A DNA stretch of 64,000 nucleotides from Adenophora triphylla var. japonica (lineage: Eukaryota > Streptophyta > Magnoliopsida > Asterales > Campanulaceae): the NCBI GenBank assembly GCA_022495995.1, contig JAFEMH010000933.1, forward strand, positions 451,501 to 515,500. The letters run 5' to 3'. The notes under the pieces were generated by a model that did no database searches, was not told the origin of the DNA, and was given only the letters and a program-made list of their open reading frames with translations. Positions 1 through 10,832 of this stretch are shown here, in pieces. Numbering within the stretch: the first letter of the stretch is position 1; every line of letters begins with the position of its first letter. The translations under genes and the position numbers were made by a program.

Positions 1-26
1 CGCACCCACAATGGCCTCACGCCGCC

Positions 27-3000
27 TCAAAATAGCCATCGAGTCTCTCCCAAATGCCTCTCGTACCAATCCAGGTACCAGTGGTCAGAACACGAGTCTC
101 GGGCGCTGAGGATAACCCGAGAAGGAAAGACGTCATACCTCCATGCTCGGGAAAGAAATGGAAACACCGAAGGATCATCCATAGAAGCGGAAGCCACCAC
201 CCTGGTGGCTATATCATCAAATCCTCCAAAGGAACTGCTCCGAGCCGAGCTGTCTCGAGAACTAAAGCCGGAATGTAGAAGGCTGGGTGAAAGCCCCGGA
301 AGCATGACCACATGAGACCCGTCCTGAAGTACTCTGCGAGTCTCCACCCGCCAACAAGGCACGACCATCTGATATCTTACGTACGCGACCGGCCATCCAG
401 CGCTCCATGAGCCACGATCATCAAAATCTCTGACCCAACCCCTCTCCTGGCGAATGTCGAGGCTTGATCATATCGGGAGTTTCCCGAAGAATCCCCAAGC
501 GCTCCATCGGCCACGAGTCGAGGAAGCAGGGCTGCCCCGTGCATATACCGTCTCCCGTAGCTTGACCTATCGAGAGCATGAAAAGTCTCCCCCAGGATCG
601 AGAGGTCTGACAACATCTGCCCAGCGACAATGAACGACCACATCCGGCGGAGACCGATGACAAATCCCGAAAGAATAGACCATGAACAAGGTCCCGAACA
701 TGCGAAAGTGCAAAGGCATCCCAATAGGCATCGTCAAAGCAAGCCTAAGCCCTAAATCTATCGGGAGACCGGAAATATCAAAAGTGATCGGGACTACGAG
801 ATCATACCTTGTGCTTCCTCAGGGAAAGATGAAGAAGGTTGCACAATCTGTCAACAAAAGAGGCCCCTCAGGGCAAAGGAACCGCAATCTCCTTCCACCT
901 CCCAGGACCACCAAGCAAAGCCCGAAATTCTTCCAGCGGTCGGGACAATCTCATTGCAAGAAAGGCAAAAGACATGCCTTCTAGTATCCCAAAATGATGA
1001 AGAAGCTCTCAAGAGGTCGTAGTCCGGAATCAATTCTTTGAGGGACCATAAACACTTCACCTTGTACCTTTCTTCAAAGACTGACCTCCTTTCATGCATA
1101 ATCTCCCGAGACCACTCTTTAAACTTGGTGAAGAATTGCATTTGAGAATTTTGGGATCAATTTGGGTGGATTTCTCATGCTCACAATTCTCTCCATGGTT
1201 GTTCGCTCCGTCTCCCCGAAAATGGCTGTTTGAACTGGTGATTGAAGAAGATATTTGAATTTGAAATAATGGGAAACCAGATCTGAAGCAAAATTAAAGG
1301 ACAATGTCAGATGCAGGTCCTATCCGCGCGGACATGATTGTCTCCCATCGAGAAAAATCTTTGCAACAGTCAAGCTGCTGCACCAAAAAGGAATATTTTG
1401 TCCCGGCCCAAGCTTGTCCAAACCGGTTCATACACCAAACATCTACACCTTTGCCAAAAACCAAGGCTCATGCAACATTGCATTCATACAGCATTGCATT
1501 CAAAAAAAAAAAAACATAATAAAATAACAATAATCCTAAATTATTACATTAAAAAAAAAGCAAAAAAAAAAGAAGCAAAAAAAAATGTGCATAAAAATAA
1601 ACTGTATCTGTCTAAATACAATCTCAGTCTCAGAAATCAATCTCAAAAAATCAGTCTCGAAGGATCGTCGGTCGAGTCCTCGGTGGTGGGCCTTCCCCGG
1701 TCCCTCTTGCGGCTCGGGCCCGCCTCCTCCCAGCCATGAAAATCTCGGGCTCGGAATCATCGTCCTCGTCCCCGGAAGAAGGCTCGTCGGGACCAGCCGG
1801 CACGCTACGATACGGCAAGCCAAGATCCCATGCGAAGAAAATCATATCCCGAAAGGTGAATGCGTCGGACTCTGGACGTGCGAAGAAGATCCACCATGCT
1901 TTGCCAGACGTGTCCACACTGCCCGTAAGGATCTCCAAGAATGACGTGGTCGAAGGTAGTACCACGCGGGGATCAAGGAGAGGAGAAGAGGAGTCTCGGA
2001 GGAAGTCTACGAAGGAATAGGGAAGCCTCCCGCTGTGGCGCCAGTGGTGGTCGCCTCGCTCTGGCAGGGGCTCCACAAGCCACCATCCTCCTGAATCTCT
2101 TAGCCCCGATCACTGCCGTCGGCTTCTCCACGACCACCTCCAGGCGCAGGCAGCAAAAGCGTCGAAACGGTTGAAGCAAAAAATGATGACGGGAAAGAAA
2201 AGAAAAGACGAAGCAAAAAAAAAAAAGAGGTGGGAAGGAAAAGCCGTACCTTCATACCGGACGAGGCGGAAAAGCTCGTGGAAACCGCTCGAGTGAGGAT
2301 GCACCCTCGTCGGACCCCATCCTGGACATATGAAAAGTCCGTCCAGGGTACCGCGAGACCCACAACCCCTCTCTATCAGAACACAGGCGTCCTCGGCCTC
2401 CTCAGAGACAAATCTTTGGATACGGCTCAATCGCCACAAATCCTTTGAGAAGTGCGCCGCCCGAGTAATCATCCCGGTCACGAGATCTCTCACTAGGGTG
2501 CATCATGTCGGCGGGAGGCTCCATCGGTGTCAATCGGCGAATTCACGCCATGGCGACGCGTCACCCTCTCCCCGGATAATAGGCGTCGCAAGTCAAGCCT
2601 CTCAAAATCCTCATTGCCACGGTCCATACCTCGGCGCCCCTCGAGTGCGACACATCGAAAGCGATCCCGGGGATAAAATATCATCTCCTCGTCAGTCTCG
2701 GCCCGTCAGAAGCCGGGCGAGTCCACAGTATCGAGGTCGTGCGCCCCCTGGAACCCTTCTTCTCCCGGGCAAACTTGGACCAGGCACGCATGGCTGGATA
2801 CGCCCCGACGTACTCCGCCGTACAGTCGCCACATCATGACGTGAAAGAACTCCAACGCCCATTACTGCGAAGGTAAAAATCAAATCAATTAAGTGCGAAA
2901 AAGATACGTGCTTAAAGAAAGAGGAAAGCGAAAGGAAAGCTTATACCTCCGGAGGAACTCGAAGCATGTCAAGGGCGCGGCCTTCCGGCTATACCGATCT

Positions 3001-4423
3001 AGAGCGAAATAGAGCTGCCCGGCCTGCCTCTCCCCAAGATATCTCTCGGCCATCCCCACGTCCTCCAGGACCTCGGCAAAGCAAAACGGCCGTCCCCTCG
3101 GCATGTCCAAAAGAGTGCTCGAAAAAAAGCAAACCATAAAAGGCCTACAGCGATGCGCTCGGCGCCTATCCTCTCATCCCGACCTCGTAGCTCCAGATGA
3201 TCTCCACAATCTTTCCCTCGACCACAACGTACTCCATACCCGTCCCCTTTTTGGGAATAGGGAAAATCCTAGAAGGGCTGCAGATCCAATCGCTGTAGCC
3301 GTCTCTCCACTCAATCTTTGCGTCCATTAAAGGACGGACAGTGATCGCGGCATAGTCGGAAAGCGTAACCGTCGCCTCGCCCCGGAGAAGTGAAATGTGT
3401 GGGTCCACGTCCCACCGATCTTTGTGCCAAAGCAAAGATCGAGACCCTTGCTCTTGGGAAACTTGACCCAACCCCCTCAAGCACTCAATGAACTTCGTAC
3501 CGGCCCGGTCTGATGACAATGCATGCTCCCGGATTCATCATCGCTCCTCTGCCCATATGGAAGCCGGTCCCATAGACCAATCCCACGAGACTCAGCCCGA
3601 TCCTCGAGTCTTCATCTTGTTCGAAATTTGTTGCGTCCGCAAGGCGATCTCCGCCCTGCGATTAAAAAAAAAAGAAAGAGTCAAAAAAAAAACTTTTGCA
3701 TTCAAAAAAAATTTTGCATTAAAATAAAAAAAAGAGCATGCACATGCATCATAGACATGAAATTTTGAAGAAAATTCGGCAGCATAACAGCATGCAATGA
3801 ACCTAGCCCCATTTTTCTTGCACAAAAGAAAGCAGTTTTTAGCAAATCCCAATCAACATACATTCATACATTAAAAAATTTCACACAAGGAGTCAACGGA
3901 AGCAAAAACTCAAGTCCCATTTTCATAAAATAACATATCACTCATCATCCCATCACAAAAAAAAAGAAAAGAAAGCATGCACACATTCATGTCAACATTT
4001 GCAACAAAAAAAAAAAAAGGTCCGTCCCAATTTCGGAAAATTTTCATAAAATTTTTTTTTGGCAAAAAAGCCTATTCTTTTTTTCAAGCAAAATGCATTA
4101 CCCGTATACTCATTACAACATGCAAAGCATCAAAATCAAAATCCAAGGCCAAGAACATCCATTATTCGAATTTTCAAAAAAAAAACCACAAAAAAAAAAA
4201 AAAATCAATTTCAAGCAAGAAATCGACAAAGGGATCGAAAAGATTCGAAGTATACCGTGCGAAGACTCGGATCAGTGGCCCAATGTTGCCACGCATCGGG
4301 GTAGTGTCTCCTCATGATCGATTGCGAAAGAGTATAATGTCTCCTCATTCGGACAAGCTCCAATCGCCTCTCCGCTACCGGACCACGTCCTTGGCCTTGA
4401 ATGGCTACTCCCGCGTGTTCCAT
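27..4423 (-). pseudogene. Antisense gene of a Tat retroelement, DUF7745 / plant-mobile-domain-like, decayed
   Basis: Minus-strand coding pieces lie at about 4423-4211, 3519-2889, 2883-1651 and 724-27, separated by T-rich (minus strand) stretches that may be introns and by frameshifts. A natural start is the ATG at 4423 (MEHAGVAIQG). Recognisable stretches are GEATVTLSDYAAI near 3410, AGQLYFALDRYSRKAAPL near 3000, an acidic stretch PSSGDEDDDSEPEIF near 1760, and RRVLQDGSHVVMLPGL near 310. They resemble the DUF7745/plant-mobile-domain proteins of plant retroelements in order and spacing. Known: Tat elements can carry an extra gene in antisense orientation between pol and the 3' LTR. The position here, opposite to and upstream of the array and LTR at 4705-10832, fits that. 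No molecular function is assigned. Exon structure is not resolved and a pseudogene is likely. Confidence 0.42.
1323..1332. promoter_or_regulatory. TCCGCGCGGA palindrome, copy 1
   Basis: Perfect 10-bp palindrome TCCGCGCGGA in AT-richer sequence inside the antisense gene region. The same word recurs at 4584-4593 and 9373-9382. Role unknown. Confidence 0.3.
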
Positions 4424-4704
4424 TGCTCGAAAATCGAAGAAAATCGGAAGGATTTTGAGTTTTTTGGCCTTCAATGGCGGTTTGGGCGAATTTTTCTCTT
4501 CCTCTCTCTCGTATTTTTTTGAAAAAACTGACTGGGGAAGAAGAAGGGCGTTGGCCCTCATTAAAACCAATCGAAACAATCCCTCCGCGCGGATAGGTTT
4601 GTAAGGGTCAAAATGACCCTTTTGCCCTTTAAAAATTTCAGGGAACTTCTGCAATTTGATCCTTGACTTAACGAGTTAACCAAAGTTAACCAAAGTCGAC
4701 CCCT
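4424..4704 (-). promoter_or_regulatory. Upstream region of the antisense gene, with TCCGCGCGGA palindrome at 4584-4593
   Basis: This short segment separates the antisense start at 4423 from the tandem array. On the minus strand TCCGCGCGGA is followed after 17 nt by TTTTAATGAGGGCC. In the LTR at 9373 the same palindrome is followed after 20 nt by TATAAATTGAGGCC. The layout suggests that the antisense gene's promoter and the LTR promoter share a module. That is inference. Confidence 0.3.
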
Positions 4705-7700
4705 TTCAAGAAAATCATTCTTCGGCGGCCAAACGTAGGTCGATCTCCCAGGAAAGATAACGGAATCAGTATCTTTCATCAAAATCATCAACGGCGACGA
4801 ACGTAAGGCCGATCTCCGAGAAAGATAACGGAATCCAGGTATCTTTCATCAAAAATCAGCGGCGGTCAAACGTAAGACCGATCTCCTGAGAAAGATAATG
4901 GGATCCGTATCTTTCATCAAAATCATTCAACGGCGATGAACGTAAGACCCGATCTCCCAAGAGAAAGATAACGGAATCCCGTTTCTTTCATCAAAATCAT
5001 TCACAGCGGTAGTCGAACGTAAGTCCGTCTCCTCGAGAAAGATAACGAGATCCCGTATCTTTCATCAAAATCATTCCAACGGTAAAAACGTAAGACCGAT
5101 CTCCCGAGAAAGATAACGGGATCCGTATCTTTCATCAAAATCATTCAACGACGGTAAAACGTAAATTCGATCTCCCGAGAAAGATAAAGGGATCCCGTAT
5201 CTTTCATCAAAATCATTCCATGGCGATCGAAGCGTAAGTCCGATCTCCTAGAAAGATAACGAGATCCCGTATCTTTCATCAAAAATCATTCCGGATAAAA
5301 GCGTAAGTCCGATTTCCCAGAGAAAGATAACGGAATCCAGTATCTTTCATCAAAATCATTACACGGCGGTCAAACGTAAGTCCCTATCTCCTAGAGAAAG
5401 ATAACGAGATCAGTATCTTTCATCAAAATCATTCCACGGCGGTAAAGCGTAAGTCCGATCTCCCAGAAAGATAACGGGATCCAGTATCTTTCATCAAAAT
5501 CATTCCACGACGATCGAATGTAAGTTCGATCTCCCTGAGAAAGTTAACGGAATCCCGTTTCTTTCATCAAAATCATCGGCAGATCAAATGTAAGTCCGAT
5601 CTCCCTGAGAAAGATAGCGGAATCCGTATCTTTCATCAAAATCATTCGGCAGTCGAACGTAAGTCCGATCTCCCAGAAAGATAACGGGATCCGTATCTTT
5701 CATCAAAATCATTCACGGACGATCGAAACGTAAGTCGGATTTTCCTAGAAAGATACTTGAGATCCGTATCTTTCATCAAAATCATCGGCGGTCCAAACGT
5801 AAGACCGATTTCTCGAGAAAGATAACGGAATCCAGTATCTTTCATCAAAATCATCAAACGGCGGTAAAACGTAAGTCCGATCTCCCCGAGAATGATAACG
5901 GGATCCAGTATCTTTCATCAAAATCATTCCGGCGGTCAACGTAAGTCCGATTTCCCCGAGAAAGATAACGAGATCCGTATCTTTCATCAAAATCCTGACT
6001 GATCGAAACGTAAGTCCGATCTCCTCGAGAAAGATAACGAGATCCCGTATCTTTCATCAAAATCATTCCCAGGTGCGAAACGTAAGACCGATCTCCTCGA
6101 GAAAGATAACGAGGATCCAGTATCTTTCATCAAAATCATTCAGCGGTAATTAAAACGTAAGTCCGATCTCTAGAAAGATAACGGGATCCAGAAGTATCTT
6201 TCATCAAAATCATTCAGCGGCGTAAAAGCGTGAAAGTCAGTCTCCCAGAGAAAGATAACGAGATCCCAGTATCTTTCATCAAAATCATTCCTGACGGTAA
6301 AAACGTAAGTCCGATTTCCTAGAAAGATAACGGAATCCGTATCTTTCATCAAAATCATTCCACGACGGTCAAACGTAAGTTCGATCTCCCAGAAAGATAA
6401 CGAGATCGTATCTTTCATCAAAATCATTCACGGCGGTAAAACGTAAGTCGATCTCCTAGGAAAGATAACGGGATCCGTATCTTTCATGTCAAAATCATTC
6501 CACGGCGGTCAAACGTAAGTCCGATCTCCTAGAAAGTTAACGGAATCCGTTTCTTTCATCAAAATCATCAGCAGCGATCGAAAGCGTAAAGTCCGATCTC
6601 CACGAGAAAGATAACGGAATCCATTATCTTTAATCAAAATCATTCGACGGCGATCAAACGTAAGTCCGTCTCCACAGAAAGATAACGGGATCCCGTATCT
6701 TTCATCAAAATCATTCACAGCGGTGGCTAAACGTAAGTCCAGATTTCCTAGAAAGATAATGAGATCCCGTATCTTTCATCAAAATCACTGACGGCGATCA
6801 AACGTAAGACCGATTTCTCCGAGAAAGATAAGCTGAGATCCGTATCTTTCATCAAAATCATCAACAGCGATAAAACGTAAGTCGATCTCCCAGAGAAAGA
6901 TAACGGGATCCCGGTATCTTTCATCAAAATTATTGACAATGCGAGTCAAACGTAAGTCCGATTTCCCTGAGAAAGATAACGAGATCCGTATCTTTCATCG
7001 AAAATCTGACCGGTAAAACGTAAGTCCGATCTTCCTAGAAAGATAACGGGATCCCAGTATCTTTCATCAAAATCATGTGGCGGTCGAGCGTAAGTCAGAT
7101 TTCCTAGAGAAAGATAACGAGATCCGTATCTTTCATCAAAATCACCAACAGACAGTAAAAGCGTAAGTCAGATCTCCTGAAAGATAACGGGATCCGGTAT
7201 CTTTCATCAAAATCATCAACGGCGGTCGAAGCGTAAGACCGATCTCTCTGAGAAAGATAACGGAATCCGTTTCTCTCATCAAAATCATCAACGGTCAAAC
7301 GTAAGTCGATCTATTCGAGAAAGATAACGGGATCCAGTATCTTTCATCAAAATCATCCACAGCGGTGGAACGTAAAGTCCGATCTCCCAGAAAGATAACG
7401 GGATCCGTATCTTTCATCAAAAATCATTGACGGCGGAGTCAAACGTAAGGCCGATTTCTCAGAAAGATAACGGGATCCCGTATCTTTCATCAAAATTAGT
7501 CGGCGGTAAAGCGTAAGACCGATCTCCCAGAAAGATAACGGGATCCATTATCTTTCATCAAAATCATTCAGCGGCGGTAAAACGTAAGTCCGATCTCCCA
7601 GAAAGATAACTTGGGATCCCGTATCTTTCATCAAAATCATTTGACGTGAGTCAAGCGTAAATCCGATCTCCCTAGAGAAGATAACGGAATCTCGTATCTT

Positions 7701-8112
7701 TCATCAAAATCATTCAACGGCAGATCAAACGTAAGTCCGATCTCCCGAGAAAGATAACGGGATCCCGTATCTTTCATCAAAATCATTCGGCAGCGGTCAA
7801 CGTAAAGTCGATCTCTGAGAAAGATAACGGAATCCCGTATCTTTCATCAAAATCATCATGACAGTCGAAACGTAAGGCCGATTTCTCAGAGAAAGATAAC
7901 GGAATCCGTTTCTTTCATCAAAATCATTCGACGGCGGTCAAACGTAAGACCGATCTCCACAGAAAGATAACGGGATCCCGTATCTTTTATCAAAATCATT
8001 CCGGCGATAAAGCGTAAGTCAGATCTCCCGAGAAAGATAACGAGATCCGTATCTTTCATCAAAATATTCCGGCGGTAAAACGTAAGATCGATCTCTCCCA
8101 GACGAATACGTC
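4705..8112 (+). repeat. Tandem array of ~70-bp units (about 48 copies), 3' region of Tat1
   Basis: Head-to-tail units of about 69-72 bp, readable as ACGTAAGTCCGATCTCCC, then GAGAAAGATAACGGGATCCC, then GTATCTTTCATCAAAATC and a variable CATTC-GGCGGTCAAA part. Each unit holds an imperfect palindrome centred on GGATCC: AAAGATAACGG on the left, CCGTATCTTT on the right. Units differ by substitutions and by 1-3 base indels, mostly at the CTCC-AGAAAG and GATCC-GTATC sites. The many minus-strand reading frames here (repeating DFDERYG) only reflect periodicity and are not genes. The array lies between the antisense gene and the 3' LTR, the place where Tat elements are known to have a hypervariable, tandem-repeat-rich 3' region. 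Confidence 0.93.
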
Positions 8113-9076
8113 TGATTTTCCCAGCCAAAGAGCTAATAAAATCCCACAAAGTTAACGGAATCCCAAAGCCAGCGGAATCTTGAGTAAATCTCGAACTACG
8201 AAAGGGCTTGATTCCCAGCTAGGGATACGTGGGTAGCCTATCATTAAGGTCCGGCCCCTCGGCCAAACGGTCGCCCTCTCCTTCGGCGACGGGCAGAAGT
8301 CCACTTAGAAAGGCCATTTCAAATTAAGGTTTGAGGCACCTAAAAGCCATCATCCGGTCAGAGGCACCTAAAAGCCATCATCATCAAGGTTCGAGGCACC
8401 TAAAAGCCATCATCATCCAGGTTTGAGGCACCTAAACGCCATCTTCGGGTCAGAGGCACCTAAAACGCCATCATCAAGGTTTGAGGCACCTAAAATGCCA
8501 TCTTCAAGGTTCGAGGCACCTAAAAACGCCATCATCTCCGAGGTTGACGCCTCAAAATAGTCATTCCGGGGTCAAAGACCCGAACTATGGCCGGCTTGAT
8601 TCCCATTCGGGATACGTAGGTAGCCTATCATTAGGTTAAGCCATCAGACCAAAAATGATCATTCCTATCCCCAGCAGAGCGGATATACAATTTCAGCCAT
8701 CAGACCGAAAATGGTCGTTCTATCCCAGCCCGAGCGGATATACAATTTCGGTCATCCAGACCAAAAATGGTCATCTCTTATCCCAGCCCAGAGCGGATAG
8801 CCATCGAGACCCAAAATGGTCATCTCTTATCCCAGCCCAGAGTTTCTCTCAGCAAACTGCAGAACTTCGCTCATCGGAGTTCGAGGCACCTAAAACGCCA
8901 TCATCTCCGGGGGTCAAAGACCGGCTACGGCGACTTGATTCCTCTTAAGGATACGTAGGTAGCCTATTAAACGAGGTTCGGCCGCTCGATCGCTTGATCA
9001 TCACACTTGCCAAATATGGAGCCTTACTCTTATCGACGACCCGCTTCCTTCGAAGCGCCGTCGCCGAGGGCTGCTT
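8113..9076 (+). repeat. Tat1 3' untranslated zone: GAGGCACCTAAAA repeats and GATACGTAGG signature x3
   Basis: Three copies of a Tat-like signature, roughly GAACTACG...CTTGATTC followed by GGGATACGTAGGTAGCC, occur near 8200-8240, 8580-8630 and 8925-8970. Between the first two, 8318-8560 holds about seven units of GAGGCACCTAAAAGCCATC with 28-38 bp spacing; one more copy sits near 8881. A second short array at about 8642-8845 has about four copies of CAGACCAAAAATGGTCAT and TATCCCAGCCCAGAGCGG. No gene is seen. The segment ends at the LTR start. Confidence 0.7.
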
Positions 9077-10832
9077 TGTAAGTGCTCCAATTTGAGCTTT
9101 GTTTGTATTTTCGTTAGAAAATTAGCGAAAGTTATAACATTTCTAACAATTCTTAACATTCCTAACATTTCTAACCAAGTAAGGGTAGATTAGGGATTGC
9201 CTTACAAAAAAAAGATAAACCAAGGAAAAGAATCAAAAAAGCAAAAGAAATGGTCAAAACCAAAAATAGAAAGCTGTGGAATAAAAAGCTTTGTTTAATT
9301 TGATTTTTGAAAATATTCCTCTTGTCCAAAGCACAGAGCCGCATTTAATGAACGATTACGTTGAAGGACATATCCGCGCGGATGAGTTTGTCAATTTAGG
9401 GCTATAAATTGAGGCCTTGAGTCTCGAAATAGGGAGAAAAACACAATTTGCAAGCTGCACCTTGGCGAAAATAGTGAGAAAAGCGGTGAGAATTCTCTAG
9501 AATTGTCACCTTTTTCTCAACTATTCAACCAAAAAATCACACTCACTCAAACACTCTCATATTCAAGCCTCAAACACTCTTGCATTCAAGCCAAAAACTC
9601 CAAAACACTGAAAGAAGATAGGTATAACCTCCCTCTTCTTACCCTAAATCTCTCATCCATGCATGCATTTTCAAGCTACAAAATGTAGTTTATTCATCTT
9701 CTTGTCTTAGATCCAAGAAGATCACCATGGAAGTTCATCTCCATGGATGATCTTCTACAAGGATCAACATTGTTTTCAAAGTATTCTTACTTTCTTGCAA
9801 AGAAAACACATTTTCAAAACCCTAAAAATCATTTTCATACATCAAATCTCATTTTCAAAGGATAAAATTCCCCTTCCCAAGCAAATGAAGTGCTTAGTCC
9901 TAATGTACCCCAAGGATGGTTTGATATAGTTGATTCACCACTAAAATGTCAAGTGATCACTAATCAAAACCTAGAGAAATGGGGACAAGCATGGATGCCA
10001 AACCCCCTTTAAAAATTATGTTTTCCTTCTTGAGAAGTTGCTGTACAGTAGCAATTTTCTAAGACCCCAGTCCATGGTCTAATTTTTTGGACACAGATAA
10101 ACTTGGAATTTGGTGTTGACTACAAAACACTTTTTGTATCCAACATCCAGAGCTTTCCAGACATATTTTTACTTTAGTTTTTGCGTGAGTAAACTCCATT
10201 TTCCAAATTTTCTTTTGAAGGTCAGATCACCAGTCTCTGGGAGTTCAGATCTCATATCTGAGATTTCCAGAAGGTTTGAGTCCTCAAATCTTATCCAAAA
10301 TGAAAAAATTCTTTCAAAGAAATCTTATTTGAGGTGTCTGGAACAACTTTCATTCTCTGAGTTTTCTCAGATTATGAAGTTTTGAAGCCCTTAAATCTAT
10401 TTCAAAATCAAGTGTCCACTGCCTTTTTCATTCTGGCAGAAGTGTTCTTCAACTTCCAAAAATCTTTTGAGTACTAAAACTCAACCCAAAAATCACACCA
10501 AAAATCATGGGATCTTTAAAAGTCTAATAAAGAATTCCCAATTTTTACTTCCCTCAGTTTCAACTTATTTTGGCCAAAGTAATACGCACACAACAAATGA
10601 TTTTTAGCTTGGAAGACTCGTTTTACGAGGCATTTCGGGTGCACACTAACGTCCTTCCCGGCATGTAACGTGACCTCCGAACCCAAATCTCTAATCTCGG
10701 GCATTTTCAAAGTTTTGGCCCTTAAAACAAAAATGGCGTGGCGACTCCGGTCTTTTTCCGGTTTATTTGATTTTCAAAGAAACGCAAAATCGAATTTTCT
10801 CGCGAAATTGGAATTTCAACATCGTCACGATA
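9077..10832 (+). mobile_element. 3' LTR of Tat1 (Ty3/Gypsy, Tat lineage)
   Basis: The start is set at TGTAAGTGCTCCAAT, which matches the starts of the two other Tat LTRs (25878 and, on the minus strand, 20376). It has a TATA box at 9403, a leader with many CACTCAAAC/AAGCC words, and near the 3' end the shared block GTAACGTGACCTCCGAA (about 10665-10680) followed by ATGGCGTGGCGACTCC (about 10733-10748). The right end is near 10832, where minus-strand Tat reverse-transcriptase/RNase H coding sequence begins. This suggests the element inserted into that older element. Length about 1.75 kb. Small reading frames inside have no recognisable product. Confidence 0.7.
9373..9410 (+). promoter_or_regulatory. 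Tat1 LTR core promoter
   Basis: TATAAATT at 9403-9410, preceded by the TCCGCGCGGA palindrome at 9373-9382. It lies 326 bp after the LTR start, similar to the TATA offsets in the other two Tat LTRs. Confidence 0.55.

Noticed and set aside
1..3100. Long plus-strand frames such as 2330-2839
   Set aside because: They lie opposite the minus-strand DUF7745-like coding pieces in GC-rich sequence and look like shadows.
4705..8112. Possible CRISPR array because of regular repeats
   Set aside because: Units are contiguous, with no unique spacers of constant length, in clearly plant nuclear DNA with retroelements.
5642..8149. Minus-strand frames of 60-90 codons repeating NDFDERYG / MILMKDTG
   Set aside because: They follow the 70-bp array in several phases, with starts and stops set by the repeat period; not genes.
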